A stretch of 64,000 bases of DNA from Sedimenticola selenatireducens DSM 17993 (GCF_000428045.1 NZ_ATZE01000007.1:177839-241838), one strand, 5' to 3'. Counted from the first letter of the stretch, positions 51,382 to 61,751 are shown. Notes: generated by a model not told the origin, from the letters alone. A program made the numbers and translations.

Positions 51382-52461
51382 ATGAAAACCTACACCTGCC
51401 AGTGTGGTGCCCGTCTGCACTTTGAAAATTCCCTGTGCGTGAGTTGTGGACATGAGCTGGGATTTCTGCCGGACTTGCGCACGCTAACCGCACTCAAACC
51501 GGTCGGCGAAGCAGTTTGGCTGGCCATGGCTAACGATCGCCGTTATAGAAAATGCCGGAACTATGATCAACACCATGTCTGCAACTGGATGGTAGCGGAG
51601 GCGGACAGCCATGCTTACTGCTTCTCTTGCCGTCTCTCCGAGATTATTCCCGACCTGAGTAATCCGGATAATCTCAAGCTCTGGGGTTTGATCGAGCAGG
51701 CCAAACGACGACTGCTATACAGTCTGTTGTGGCTGGAGTTGCCCATTGTCAACCGGGAGGAGAATCCACAATTCGGCCTGGCCTTTCACTTGATGGAGGA
51801 TCAGGGCTATTCCGAGTTCGCACAGGAAATGCCATTGCAGGATACGGTTTTTACCGGACATAAAAGCGGTGTTATCACCCTGAATATCGCCGAGGCGAAT
51901 CCGGTAGCCCGCGAGCAGACACGCGCGCATGTGAATGAAAGTTACCGGACCCTGCTGGGTCACTTCCGGCATGAATCGGGGCACTACTACTGGGATGTCC
52001 TGCTGCGAAATTCACCGCATATCGAAGAGTTTCGCGCGCTGTTCGGCGATGAGCGTATCGGTTATGGTGACGTGATGCAGGGATACTACGCCAATGGCCC
52101 GGTGGCGAATTGGCAGACCAACTGGATCAGTGGCTACGCCAGCGCCCACTCCTGGGAGGATTGGGCAGAGACCTGGGCACATTATCTGCACATGATCGAC
52201 AGCATGGAGACCGCCAACGATTACGGTTTTGATCTGGGTAATACCGGCCAGCATACAGCAAAGTCACAACAGTTCAATGCCGAGTATCTGTCATCGGTTT
52301 CTATCAATGATCTGGTGAATGAGTGGAGTAATTTTACCGTTGCCCTGAATGATATGAATCGCAGCATGGGATTGCCGGACGCCTATCCTTTTGTGTTGAC
52401 TGACTTCATTATAAGAAAACTCGCCTTTGTGCATGCCATCGTGATCAGTAAAGGGCAGTAG
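51382..52461 (+). CDS. Zinc-ribbon putative metallopeptidase (Peptidase_Mx type)
   Basis: This 359-residue cytosolic protein has an N-terminal zinc-ribbon-like part with paired cysteines (CQCGARLHFENSLCVSCGHE, then CRNYDQHHVC and CFSC) and a metallopeptidase-like domain with HFRHESGHYYWDVL, an HExxH motif. It fits the family of putative zinc-binding peptidases often found beside alpha-E/ATP-grasp/Anbu genes. Its neighbours here are exactly those, which suggests a common pathway of peptide or protein processing. The substrate is unknown. Confidence 0.85.
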   Translation: MKTYTCQCGARLHFENSLCVSCGHELGFLPDLRTLTALKPVGEAVWLAMANDRRYRKCRNYDQHHVCNWMVAEADSHAYCFSCRLSEIIPDLSNPDNLKLWGLIEQAKRRLLYSLLWLELPIVNREENPQFGLAFHLMEDQGYSEFAQEMPLQDTVFTGHKSGVITLNIAEANPVAREQTRAHVNESYRTLLGHFRHESGHYYWDVLLRNSPHIEEFRALFGDERIGYGDVMQGYYANGPVANWQTNWISGYASAHSWEDWAETWAHYLHMIDSMETANDYGFDLGNTGQHTAKSQQFNAEYLSSVSINDLVNEWSNFTVALNDMNRSMGLPDAYPFVLTDFIIRKLAFVHAIVISKGQ

Positions 52462-52521
52462 AAGTCCGCGCGGCTTGCACGGATGCCCCACTCCACGGTT
52501 ACTGTTCAGCGCGTGATTTTT

Positions 52522-53253
52522 TCATTCCCAGTCAAACTTTGGGAGGCGCGTAAACGCCCGTTTGAGTCCTTCATTCCACGATTTCTGCAGTGATTTGTAA
52601 TAGGGTGAAGCGAGTTTCAGAGACGACTGTCTTGGCTCCTCCAGGCTGTCCCCGATATACATCGATAGTTCGAATGGCGGACCCACGGAAATATTGCTGC
52701 GCATGGTTGAATCCAGCGACACCAGTGCGCAGCGGGCTGCGTTGTTCAGCGATGAATCCATGGTAATCACGCGATCAAGTATGGGCTTGCCGTATTTGTT
52801 TTCTCCAATCTGCAGATAGGGTGTTTCAGCAGAGGCGCTGATGTAATTGCCTTCTGGATAGATCAGGTAAATGTCATGTTCCTGACCCTTTAGCTGACCG
52901 CCCAGGATAAAACTGGCACCGGCACTGCCGCCGCTTTTTTCGATCGCAGGGCCATGATGATGCTGCTCTTTCTGACTGAGATCACCGACATAGTCGGCGA
53001 CATCGAAGAGATGCTTTGCCTTTAACAGATTGAACTTGGCCTTGGGGTCGTCAAGGTCACGCTGGACGGCGTTGACCACCGCTTGGGTTGTAGCCAGATT
53101 GCCCGCGGACAGCAGCACGATAATGCGGTCCCCGGCCCAGAAAAAACGGTGCATTTTAGAGCAGGTGCGAATGTAATCGACCCCGGCATTGCTACGTGAA
53201 TCGGATGCAAACACAATGCCTTCATTGACACTGATTGCAAGACAGTAGGTCAT
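52522..53253 (-). CDS. Anbu-type proteasome-like peptidase
   Basis: This 243-residue protein belongs to the Anbu (ancestral beta-subunit) branch of the proteasome/HslV superfamily. It starts MTYCLAISVNEGIVFASDSR; Thr2 would be the N-terminal nucleophile after Met removal. GGSAGASFILGGQLKGQ and the region CALVSLDSTMRSNISVGPP are further conserved parts. Anbu forms ring- or helix-shaped assemblies without a known unfoldase. It is divergent from the ATP-grasp/alpha-E genes, its usual partners. A TGGAG ribosome-binding sequence precedes the ATG. Confidence 0.92.
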   Translation of the reverse strand: MTYCLAISVNEGIVFASDSRSNAGVDYIRTCSKMHRFFWAGDRIIVLLSAGNLATTQAVVNAVQRDLDDPKAKFNLLKAKHLFDVADYVGDLSQKEQHHHGPAIEKSGGSAGASFILGGQLKGQEHDIYLIYPEGNYISASAETPYLQIGENKYGKPILDRVITMDSSLNNAARCALVSLDSTMRSNISVGPPFELSMYIGDSLEEPRQSSLKLASPYYKSLQKSWNEGLKRAFTRLPKFDWE

Positions 53254-53391
53254 TCTTTACTCCAGGCGGTAGGTCCAGATTGGACTAGAATAGTAACAGA
53301 TACTCGGCTTTTACTAACGGGATTTCGCTTGGCCATCTCTCCTGAACTACGGTATGGTGGACAAAAGTGAGCAACTGATTGCAGACACTGT

Positions 53392-54849
53392 ATGACTATT
53401 CGTTGGGGCAGTTACAAGGTAAAGGGGTTCTACGACGAACTGATTCGCGTAACCGGGAAACCGCGACCCGCGGCATTGGCGCTCTGCCAATATCTGCGGG
53501 ATCTTTCAGACCAGGAGATTGAAGAGTACAAGTCAGCGTCCGAAATGGCCATCAGCGTCATGGGCATTACCTTTACGGTGTACAGTGAGGAAGAGGGCTC
53601 AATTGATCGGGCCTGGCCGTTCGATATTATCCCCCGCATTATCCCCAAGTCGGAATGGACCCAGGTGGAAACCGGGCTCAAGCAGCGGGTTCGGGCACTC
53701 AACTGTTTCATTGATGACATCTACCACGACCAGAATATCGTTAAGGCAGGGCTGTTTCCCGCTGGTCTGCTGGAGAACTCCGTCAACTTCCGCAAACAGT
53801 GTATCGGCATTGATCCGCCGGGTGGCATCTGGGCACACATCTGTGGCTCTGATCTGGTGCGGGATAAAGATGGTGTCATCTATGTGCTGGAGGATAATCT
53901 GCGGGTTCCTTCCGGTGTATCCTACATGTTGGAAAACCGTCAGGTAATGAAGCGGGTGTTTCCCGATCTGTTCGAGAACCAGAATATACTTCCGGTTGAC
54001 GATTATCCCTCCAAGCTTTACGACATGCTCGCCGCACTGTCTCCTCGGGAAACCGAACGGCCGGAAATTGTTGTACTCACCCCCGGTATTTATAACTCGG
54101 CCTATTTTGAACACGCTTATCTTGCCCAGCAAATGGGTGCCGAGTTGGTGGAGGGCGGTGATCTGCTGGTGGAGAAAGACAATTGCGTCTATATGCGCAC
54201 GGTCGATGGCTTGTCGCGGGTTGACGTGATCTACCGGCGTATCGATGACCTGTTCCTGGATCCGGAGGTGTTTCATCCAGACTCCTATCTGGGGGTGCCG
54301 GGACTGATCCGTGCCTGGAAGGCAGGCAATGTTGCCCTGGCCAATGCGCCCGGTGCGGGTGTAGCCGATGACAAGGTGGTTTACGCGTTTGTCCCGGAGT
54401 TTATTCGCTACTATCTTGATGAGGAGCCTCTGGTCGGCAACGTACCTACCTATAAATGTGTGGATAAGAAGGATAAGGATTACGTGCTGGAGCATATCGG
54501 GGAACTGGTGGTGAAACCGGCTAATGAGTCAGGCGGTTACGGGATGTTGATTGGCCCGCATGCCACCGCTAAGGAGCGGGAGCAGTTTAAAAAACTGATA
54601 CGCAAGGATCCGCGTAACTATATTGCACAGCCCATGCTGACCCTGTCCACGGCACCAACCCTGGTCAATAACCGGGCCGAACCGCGGCATCTTGATCTGC
54701 GACCATTTATTCTCAGTTCACCAAATGATGTTTATGTCACGACCGGAGGCCTGACCCGCGTCGCATTGCGCAAGGGTTCTATTGTCGTAAACTCATCCCA
54801 GGGTGGCGGCAGCAAGGATACCTGGATCGTGGACGACGAGGGGAGCTAG
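53392..54849 (+). CDS. Circularly permuted ATP-grasp protein
   Basis: This 485-residue protein is a circularly permuted ATP-grasp ligase (DUF404/DUF407 type), related to glutathionylspermidine-synthase-like enzymes that make amide or peptide bonds. Clear family segments are VIYVLEDNLRVPSGVSYMLE, FVPEFIRYYLDEEPLVGNVP, KPANESGGYGMLIGP and RPFILSSP. It is followed 1 base later by an alpha-E gene and faces an Anbu gene. Together they are proposed to make or process a peptide-like product, whose identity is not known. Confidence 0.92.
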   Translation: MTIRWGSYKVKGFYDELIRVTGKPRPAALALCQYLRDLSDQEIEEYKSASEMAISVMGITFTVYSEEEGSIDRAWPFDIIPRIIPKSEWTQVETGLKQRVRALNCFIDDIYHDQNIVKAGLFPAGLLENSVNFRKQCIGIDPPGGIWAHICGSDLVRDKDGVIYVLEDNLRVPSGVSYMLENRQVMKRVFPDLFENQNILPVDDYPSKLYDMLAALSPRETERPEIVVLTPGIYNSAYFEHAYLAQQMGAELVEGGDLLVEKDNCVYMRTVDGLSRVDVIYRRIDDLFLDPEVFHPDSYLGVPGLIRAWKAGNVALANAPGAGVADDKVVYAFVPEFIRYYLDEEPLVGNVPTYKCVDKKDKDYVLEHIGELVVKPANESGGYGMLIGPHATAKEREQFKKLIRKDPRNYIAQPMLTLSTAPTLVNNRAEPRHLDLRPFILSSPNDVYVTTGGLTRVALRKGSIVVNSSQGGGSKDTWIVDDEGS

Positions 54850-54850
54850 C

Positions 54851-55771
54851 ATGCTGTCACGGGTGGCTGAAAACATCTACTGGATGGCCAGGTACATTGA
54901 ACGTGCGGAAAATACCGCGCGCCTTATCATGGTCAACACCAATCTGTTGCTGGATTTGCCCAAGGGTCTGCAACCGGGTTGGCAGCCGATTATCGAGATC
55001 CTCGGAACAGAGGAGTATTTTCTTCAACACTATGAAGAATTCAACGAGCGCTCTGTACTCAAGTTTCTGATTGCCGATCCCCAGAGTCCCAGTTCAATAC
55101 TGCATTCACTGCGATTGGCACGGGAAAACGCCCGCACCATCCGCGATATTATTCCGCGTGAAGCCTGGGAGCAGGTCAATGACCTGTATCTGATGGCGAA
55201 GGGTAATGCGACCAGTGGCTACTCAAAAAAAGGCCGCTACGACTACCTGAAGCACATAGTCCTGGGAGCCCAGACCATTACCGGCCTGCTGGCCGGAACC
55301 ATGCTGCATGATGTCGGCTACGATTTTCTGCGCATGGGGCGCAATCTGGAACGGGCCGAGATGACCACGCGCATTATTGATGTACGTTCCGCCAATCTGC
55401 TGGAAGAGCACGAAGGGCTGACGCCGTTTGAAAACATCCAGTGGATGAGCGTGCTCAAATCCCTTACCGCCTATCAGATGTACCGCCGCAATATTCAGGT
55501 TCGGGTCAGACGCAAGGATGTGCTCAAGTTTCTGCTCAAGGATAAGAAGTTTCCCCGCTCGTTTTTTCACACTTTGCTGGAAGTGAAAAGCTGTCTGCAG
55601 AATCTGCCGCGCAATGAGGCGTCAATTGCACTACTGAACGAAGTTGGAAAAAAGGTGTTGCGTGCCGATCAGGCGATCCTGCAACAGGATGAACTGCACC
55701 GCTTTATCGATGAGCTGCAAGTCGGACTGGCCGAACTGAACCAGTCAATTACCCAGACCTATTTCCAGTGA
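54851..55771 (+). CDS. Alpha-E domain protein (DUF403)
   Basis: This 306-residue, all-helical protein starts MLSRVAENIYWMARYIERAE, the usual start of the alpha-E family. Other family parts are SARENARTIRD-like ARENARTIRDIIPREAWE and FLRMGRNLERAEMTTRIIDV. The ATG at 54851 is chosen on this ground. It is almost always encoded next to the circularly permuted ATP-grasp protein, as here. A transglutaminase gene usual in this set is not present in the window. Confidence 0.92.
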   Translation: MLSRVAENIYWMARYIERAENTARLIMVNTNLLLDLPKGLQPGWQPIIEILGTEEYFLQHYEEFNERSVLKFLIADPQSPSSILHSLRLARENARTIRDIIPREAWEQVNDLYLMAKGNATSGYSKKGRYDYLKHIVLGAQTITGLLAGTMLHDVGYDFLRMGRNLERAEMTTRIIDVRSANLLEEHEGLTPFENIQWMSVLKSLTAYQMYRRNIQVRVRRKDVLKFLLKDKKFPRSFFHTLLEVKSCLQNLPRNEASIALLNEVGKKVLRADQAILQQDELHRFIDELQVGLAELNQSITQTYFQ

Positions 55772-55784
55772 CGGCGGTATCGGC

Positions 55785-56627
55785 CTAGCGCAGCAGCAGT
55801 ACCGGTACAGATGCATTGCGAATCACGCTGGTGGTGGTGCTTCCCACCAGGAAACGGCGAATCACCGAATGGCCGTAAGCGCCCATTATCAGCAGGTCGA
55901 TAGCATGGTCTGACCGGTAGTCGCACAGCACCCGTTCAACTTCGCCATCTATAATACGGGCTTCGGTCTTGAAGCCGGCATCCTCAAGGGTCGATGTTGC
56001 CCAGGCGAGCTGTTCACGTGCCGTGTCACTCTCCACACCCACCATCACCAGGTGACAGGGCAGGCCACGAAACAGCGGGCTGCTGGCAACCATCTCCACT
56101 CCTTTGCGAGTGGTGGGGCTGCCGTCAAAGGCGAGCATTACCCGTTCGGGTGCCTTGAAACTGGCGGTGGTGATGAGGATCGGGCGGTGCAGGGTACGCA
56201 CCACGTTTTCCAGGCGACTACCGATGTGCTGACTCAAGTGATCTTCATGTTTGCCCAACACCAACAGACGAATATCCGTCTCCATCTCGATCAGCGTCTC
56301 TACCAGGCTGCCGTGACGCTGCCGACTCCCAGGGTTCTCGATGCCCTGGGCAATGGCGCGTTGCCTGGCGGCATCCAGCATCAGTTTTCCCTGCTCCAGG
56401 GCCAGTTTACCGCGCTGCTCGTCCAGTGCGGCCAGCTCAACCAGCAGGGCTTCCCGGCTGCCCAGACCGATATTACCGCTGAGATTGCTCTCGGTCGGAT
56501 ACTCTGATTTATCCAGTACATGAAGAAATTCCAACGGGGCATTGAAACGCAGGCTGGCCCAGACGGCATAATCACAAACTGCCGGGGAGATGTTGGTGCC
56601 GTCGATACAGGCAATCACTTGGGTCAT
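55785..56627 (-). CDS. Universal stress protein, tandem UspA domains
   Basis: This 280-residue protein has two UspA-type domains. The second carries an ATP-binding pattern ([19 protein letters not shown]) followed by [10 protein letters not shown], and the first begins [19 protein letters not shown] ribosome-binding site precedes the ATG. It is encoded 14 bases after a SulP transporter on the same strand, so it may modulate or report on that transporter under stress. That link is inference from position. Confidence 0.9.
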   Translation of the reverse strand: MTQVIACIDGTNISPAVCDYAVWASLRFNAPLEFLHVLDKSEYPTESNLSGNIGLGSREALLVELAALDEQRGKLALEQGKLMLDAARQRAIAQGIENPGSRQRHGSLVETLIEMETDIRLLVLGKHEDHLSQHIGSRLENVVRTLHRPILITTASFKAPERVMLAFDGSPTTRKGVEMVASSPLFRGLPCHLVMVGVESDTAREQLAWATSTLEDAGFKTEARIIDGEVERVLCDYRSDHAIDLLIMGAYGHSVIRRFLVGSTTTSVIRNASVPVLLLR

Positions 56628-56641
56628 CGTCTACTCCTCGT

Positions 56642-58126
56642 TCAATGGCTCATCAGCTTTTCTATGGCAGCCGGATTGTCATGCACGGCGAATCGGTCGA
56701 CCACGGTGGCACTGGCCTCGTTGAGTCCGATCAGTTCCACCGCTGTACCTTCACGGCGGAACTTGAGTACCACCTTGTCCAGTGCCGCCACCGCCGTGAT
56801 ATCCCAGAAGTGCGCCTGATACAGATCGATGACTACTTTATCCACTACTTCTTTGAAGTCAAAGAACTCGACGAACTTTTCCGCCGAGGCGAAGAATACC
56901 TGGCCCACCACCCGGTAGGTGCGCAGCGTACCATCCTCACTGAGTTCTGATCGCACATGCTTGAACCGGGCTACTTTATTGGCGAAGAACATGGCAGCGA
57001 GCAGTACCCCGACGAATACCCCAAAAGCCAGATTGTGGGTGGCCACCACCACCAGCACGGTGCTGGTCATGACGATATTGGTGCTCAGTGGATGCTTCTT
57101 CAGGTTGCGCAGCGACTCCCAGCTGAAGGTACCGATTGAGACCATGATCATCACCGCTACCAGTGCGGCCATCGGGATACGCGCCACCCAATCACCCAGA
57201 AACACAACCATCAACAACAGCACCACACCCGCTGTCAGGGTTGACAGGCGTGTGCGGCCACCGGATTTCACATTGATCACCGACTGACCGATCATGGCGC
57301 ATCCCGCCATGCCACCCAGCATGCCGGAGGCGATGTTGGCCACCCCCTGTCCCTTGCACTCGCGATTCTTATCGCTGCCGGTATCCGTCAGGTCATCGAT
57401 GATGGTGGCCGTCATCAGTGATTCCAGCAGTCCGACTACCGCCAGGGAGACCGAATAGGGGAAGATGATAGTCAGGGTTTCAAACGTCAGCGGTACATCC
57501 GGCCAGAGAAAAACCGGCAGCGTATCGGGTAATTCACCCATGTCACCCACGGTGCGAATATCCAGATCCAGTCCGATGGCAATGGCAGTCAGCACCACAA
57601 TGGTGACCAGCGGAGAGGGGATGGCACGGGTGAGGTAAGGAAACAGATAGATAATGGCGAGGCCACCGGCCGTCATGGCATAGACATGCCAGGTCACGCC
57701 GGTCAATTCCGGCAGCTGGGCCATGAAGATGAGGATAGCCAGGGCATTGACAAAGCCGGTCACCACCGAGCGTGAGACAAAGCGCATCAACGAACCCAGC
57801 TTCAGGTAGCCGGCACCGATCTGCAGCAAGCCAGTCAGCAGTGTTGCTGCCAGCAGGTATTCCAGTCCATGCTCCCGGACCAGGGTCACCATCAGCAGTG
57901 CCATGGCGCCGGTGGCGGCCGAGATCATGCCCGGTCGTCCGCCGGTAAAGGCGATCACCACGGCAATACAGAAGGAGGCATACAGGCCTACCTTTGGGTC
58001 AACCCCGGCGATGATGGAGAAGGCGATTGCCTCCGGGATCAGCGCCAGTGCCACCACGAGACCAGCCAGCAAATCACCGCGGATATTGCTGAGCCAGCTA
58101 TTTCTGAACGATACAACCATAAACAA
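56642..58126 (-). CDS. SulP-family anion transporter with STAS domain
   Basis: This 494-residue protein has an inner-membrane part with at least ten hydrophobic segments ([40 protein letters not shown]) and a C-terminal cytoplasmic STAS domain (about residues 395-494). SulP proteins carry sulfate, bicarbonate or related anions. In a sulfur-oxidising autotroph both sulfate and bicarbonate would make sense; sequence alone does not decide. It is followed by a universal stress protein gene. Confidence 0.92.
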   Translation of the reverse strand: MFMVVSFRNSWLSNIRGDLLAGLVVALALIPEAIAFSIIAGVDPKVGLYASFCIAVVIAFTGGRPGMISAATGAMALLMVTLVREHGLEYLLAATLLTGLLQIGAGYLKLGSLMRFVSRSVVTGFVNALAILIFMAQLPELTGVTWHVYAMTAGGLAIIYLFPYLTRAIPSPLVTIVVLTAIAIGLDLDIRTVGDMGELPDTLPVFLWPDVPLTFETLTIIFPYSVSLAVVGLLESLMTATIIDDLTDTGSDKNRECKGQGVANIASGMLGGMAGCAMIGQSVINVKSGGRTRLSTLTAGVVLLLMVVFLGDWVARIPMAALVAVMIMVSIGTFSWESLRNLKKHPLSTNIVMTSTVLVVVATHNLAFGVFVGVLLAAMFFANKVARFKHVRSELSEDGTLRTYRVVGQVFFASAEKFVEFFDFKEVVDKVVIDLYQAHFWDITAVAALDKVVLKFRREGTAVELIGLNEASATVVDRFAVHDNPAAIEKLMSH

Positions 58127-58574
58127 CTTCCAAAACAGTGATCGACTGAATTCTGCGAGCAGCGTCCCGGCCTGCCGTCTGGTTCAATGCTCATGCCATA
58201 TTTCATGCTGCGAGCAACATCGGTCCAAGGCCGTCAAAGGACGCTGGAGTATCGGCTGGTTTTTAAATCAACGGGGTAGGGGGTGGACTACAATCCCATG
58301 CTTTGATAGGCGGTGTAGGCGGAGTGATCCCGGGTTCGCGAACTGATTTTTGATCCTGCAGACTGCTCTGTGTGACTGAAGGGGCGCGATGCTAGCACAG
58401 TTCAAGGATGGGTGCATCCTGGGTTCCGGACGAGAGTGGCAGACCGACGCATGTCACAATTAACGCTATAGTTGATTGTAACCCATCGTTTCCGCTCAAT
58501 TTATCCTGATGCTGACGGGGTTGAAGCTTGTACCGCTCAGAACAAACGGATATCGGCCGATAGGAGGTAGGGAG
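58127..58574. other. Intergenic region without visible gene
   Basis: This 448-base divergent gap between the SulP gene and a small lipoprotein gene has no convincing reading frame, tRNA or strong hairpin. It presumably holds the promoters of both. TAGGAGG at 58561-58567 is the ribosome-binding site of the lipoprotein gene. Confidence 0.5.
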
Positions 58575-58949
58575 ATGCGCGCGGCGACTTATGATGTGCA
58601 TAGTGTAATTACGGGCAGACACCTGATGCAGTGGGGGCCAGGTGTTTTGATGGTCATCACGCTGACCGGCTGCTTCCATACCACCCCAACAGGCACCACG
58701 GCGACGATTCCCAACTGTAGCGGAGCGGGATGCTGCTGCAACTCACCAATAGAGCACTACAATCCGTCTGCGGGCAGTTGGCCTGATTGTGCCACGGGCT
58801 TCACCTGCAAGGGGATGCAGCCGGGCGGTGTGGTTCACCCCGCCGGTTTCCGTGTGGATGTCAATGTCTGCCAGGTAAATGGGGCGCCTCTGACGGCCCC
58901 GTTGATGATCAAACCGGGAGAGCCATCTTTTTGCCGTACTGATTTATAG
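58575..58949 (+). CDS. Small Cys-rich lipoprotein
   Basis: I do not recognise the family. The 124 residues have a hydrophobic signal (GPGVLMVITLTGC) with a lipobox LTGC near residue 32, so the mature protein would be lipid-anchored in the envelope. The mature part has about eight further cysteines (CSGAGCCC, PDCATGFTCKG, VCQVNG, FCRTD), which suggests disulfides or metal binding. The ATG at 58575 has a strong GGAGG ahead; an internal ATG at 58626 is possible. Confidence 0.65.
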   Translation: MRAATYDVHSVITGRHLMQWGPGVLMVITLTGCFHTTPTGTTATIPNCSGAGCCCNSPIEHYNPSAGSWPDCATGFTCKGMQPGGVVHPAGFRVDVNVCQVNGAPLTAPLMIKPGEPSFCRTDL

Positions 58950-59071
58950 CATTGTGTGGGGGCGTCGTGTGGGCCGCCGAGTGTGTGGCGCCGACCTTGG
59001 ATATGTTCATGAACGATTCTCCTCGTGGGTGACCCGCAACCCGGGTGAGGGCTGCGGTCACCCGCCACGAC

Positions 59072-59911
59072 TTAGCGAATGATGACTACTTCGAGATAAT
59101 CGGATGGCACCACCATCGGCCCTCTTGCCGCCCGGTTGTGCGTGGCGATCAGTTGCATGATGTCATCTCGCAGTGATGCACCTGCCTGGTCGTCCAGGGC
59201 CTCAAAGGCCTTCAACATCGGACCGTAGAACTTGCTGAAGACGTCGAGCCAATGTTCCGGCGAGTTATAGCGGAACATGAACTGGCGCGGCCTCGCGTGG
59301 ATATCGGATACCCGTGAACCGAAATGTGTATCCAGAAAACTCTGCGTGCCCCAGGTAGCTGGAGAGTTGATCCCGGCAGGCGGCGGCAGATAACGCCCGA
59401 TAACCTTGAAAAGCTGGCCGATGAATCCATCCGGTGTCCAGTTGGCCAAGCCGATCTTTCCACCGGGTTTGCAGGCACGTAGCAGCTCGCTGGCGGCCTG
59501 AGGCTGGTTTGGAGTGAACATCACGCCGAAAGTGGAGACGACGTTATCGAAAGCCGCATCGGCAAACGGCAGATCCTCTGCATCGGCCTCCCGGTAATCG
59601 ATGGCGAGGCCATCGGCAGCGGCGCGACGTCTCGATTGATCCAAGAGGGAGGGCACATAGTCGGTCGATACGACTTTGCAGAAACGGCGTGCGGCGGCCA
59701 GGGAAACATTGCCATTGCCGCTGGCGACATCGAGCACGGTTTGCCCGGCGTACAGGTCCATGGATTCACAGAGCAGTTCGCCGGTGATCTGTAGGGTGAC
59801 CCCGACTCGGCCGTAGTCGCCAGCTCCCCAAGTAGTCTGCTGCTTGGTCTTGATGGCGTTGTAGTCGGGCATGGTGGCAGTGGTAGAGCTAGTCGCGGTT
59901 TGAATATTCAT
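59072..59911 (-). CDS. Class I SAM-dependent methyltransferase
   Basis: This protein of about 279 residues has methyltransferase motif I VLDVASGNGNVSLAAARRF, then YREADAEDLPFADAAFDNVV and GGKIGLANWTPDG, as in UbiE-like small-molecule methyltransferases. The start is uncertain: a GTG at 59944, the ATG at 59911 and an ATG at 59872 are all in frame and none has an ideal ribosome-binding site. It lies 128 bases downstream of a winged-helix/TPR regulator gene on the same strand. The substrate is unknown. Confidence 0.87.
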   Translation of the reverse strand: MNIQTATSSTTATMPDYNAIKTKQQTTWGAGDYGRVGVTLQITGELLCESMDLYAGQTVLDVASGNGNVSLAAARRFCKVVSTDYVPSLLDQSRRRAAADGLAIDYREADAEDLPFADAAFDNVVSTFGVMFTPNQPQAASELLRACKPGGKIGLANWTPDGFIGQLFKVIGRYLPPPAGINSPATWGTQSFLDTHFGSRVSDIHARPRQFMFRYNSPEHWLDVFSKFYGPMLKAFEALDDQAGASLRDDIMQLIATHNRAARGPMVVPSDYLEVVIIR

Positions 59912-60039
59912 CTCCAGTGCAGTTGGGTCGGTTACAGCCGACACAAGGAGAGTGTCTGGCTGTCAGGAGATAGCTTAGGTATGGACCCTGTATGGTGCTT
60001 GAGGAGAACTTGTGATTTTCTGGGGGAATGGGTGAGGGT

Positions 60040-61590
60040 TCAGAAATTGCCCGTCGTGGGGCGTCGGAGCTTAAGCAACGCTTCGCCCAAATCCCGGCCG
60101 AGCAGGGAGTGCACTTGCAGCCGCGACAGATCCGGCTTGATGCGATAGGCATCCTCCAGTGCGGCGTGCGCCTGCTGATTTTCGTTCCGTGCGAGATAGG
60201 CACCGGCAAGCACCACGCGCGCCATAAAGTTGCGGTCGTCACGTTGGCAGGCGAGTTGGCCCTGGTGCAGGGCATCTTCATAGTCGCCGGACAGCAGCAG
60301 GCCGGCCGTCAATACCGAGCCCCAGATCGATAGGCGACTGTCGAGTGGGCTGATCGCAATGCCGTGGCGTATATGGGCGATGCCCTCGTCGAGCCGCTGG
60401 TGCAGAATGCACGCGGCACCCAGCGCAGCCCAGGCTTGGGCGTTGGCCGGATTGAGTTCGATGGCATTGCGCAGAATTGGCAGTGCGCGATCGGGCTGCC
60501 CGATATCTGCCAGGGCGCAACCGGAGTAACCGAGCACTGTGGAGTCCAAGCTGTCCAGTTCCAATGACATTTCGGCTGCCTTGAGTGCCTCGTGCTTGGC
60601 CTGTTCGCGATCTTTCAATAGTCCAACACGGTGGCCGAATCCGAGTACTAAGGACAGTAAAGATGGTGCGAGCGCAAATTCAGGCTCACACTGCCAGCTC
60701 CGGCGAAGGATTTCTGCTGCTTGGGCAAAGGAATCGTGATGCCAACCCTTGAGGGCGAGCATCGAGCTCGCCTCCAGAAACAGTGAGCGGCCGTTCTCTT
60801 CATTGTCCACGGAACCAACCAGGCGTGCGATGGCGCGATAGAGTTGCGGTTCTAATTTGGCGGTAATTGCGACCACCCCCTCCTGCAATGCGGCACCAAC
60901 CGATCCCGAAACAACGAACCGTTCGGACCACAATCTAAACCCTGTCCGCGCATCGGCTAGTCCCACATTGATGTGATGACGCCCCTCCACCAACTGCACA
61001 CTGGATTCCAGCACAAAATTTACGCCGAGGTCTTCGTGTATTTGCCGCGCGCTGGGTGTGACCTCCAGGTCAGCATAGCGGTGGGTGCGTGCGCTGAGCC
61101 GCAGCAGCGGTATACGCGTCAGGATCGCAAGCAGTTCCATCGTCAGTCCGCTGGCGAGCTGAATCGATTCAGGTTGATCGGACAGTGGTCGGAACGGAAG
61201 CACCAATAGGGATGGATCATCGTTGCGATCTGAAGCGGCAGTTTTGGAAGGTTGCCCGGAAATCTCATTAGTAGCCGGGGCGTCGCGGATCACCCCTGCG
61301 TAAAAGCGGAATCCACGCCCGCGCACCGTTTGAATGTAACGCTGGGCAGCGCCGCTGTCGCCGATCGCCTTGCGTGCGCTCTTGATACAGGTAGATATGG
61401 TGGCATCAGATACGAATCGACCGTTCCAGAGCAATTCGACCAATTGCTCGCGACTGAATACCTGGTTGGGGTGTTGGGCAAAATGCGCGATCAAGTCGAA
61501 TACCTTGGGTTCCAACTTGCATGGTTGATCGTTTCGGCGCAGCTCGTAACGCGTTGTGTCAATGACAAAGTCGTCGAAACTGAGCCGCAT
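60040..61590 (-). CDS. Winged-helix regulator with TolB-like and TPR domains
   Basis: This 516-residue protein has an OmpR/CadC-type winged helix at residues 1-100 (VFDLIAHFAQHPNQVFSREQ, IQTVRGRGFRFYAG), a middle domain beginning LLVLPFRPLSDQ similar to regions in adenylate-cyclase- and CadC-like regulators, and TPR-type helical repeats to the end (AIELNPANAQAWAALGAACI). No membrane segment is visible, unlike CadC or ToxR. The methyltransferase gene downstream is the probable target or cotranscribed partner. The signal is unknown. Confidence 0.87.
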   Translation of the reverse strand: MRLSFDDFVIDTTRYELRRNDQPCKLEPKVFDLIAHFAQHPNQVFSREQLVELLWNGRFVSDATISTCIKSARKAIGDSGAAQRYIQTVRGRGFRFYAGVIRDAPATNEISGQPSKTAASDRNDDPSLLVLPFRPLSDQPESIQLASGLTMELLAILTRIPLLRLSARTHRYADLEVTPSARQIHEDLGVNFVLESSVQLVEGRHHINVGLADARTGFRLWSERFVVSGSVGAALQEGVVAITAKLEPQLYRAIARLVGSVDNEENGRSLFLEASSMLALKGWHHDSFAQAAEILRRSWQCEPEFALAPSLLSLVLGFGHRVGLLKDREQAKHEALKAAEMSLELDSLDSTVLGYSGCALADIGQPDRALPILRNAIELNPANAQAWAALGAACILHQRLDEGIAHIRHGIAISPLDSRLSIWGSVLTAGLLLSGDYEDALHQGQLACQRDDRNFMARVVLAGAYLARNENQQAHAALEDAYRIKPDLSRLQVHSLLGRDLGEALLKLRRPTTGNF

Positions 61591-61751
61591 GGTCTATTCG
61601 GTCCTTTGAAATGGAGAGAAAAGTGGTGTGTCGAATTCGTTAAGAAAAGAGTAGTAGCGTTTCTTGTAAAATTCCACGGCTCCAAACTTCCTATAACAGT
61701 GGTTCCTTTTTTGAAAATACTATTGAAATGACACGGAATTACTAACACCCA

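Noticed and set aside
53599..54495. 298-codon leftward frame opposite the ATP-grasp gene
   Set aside because: It is a shadow of a clearly conserved enzyme.
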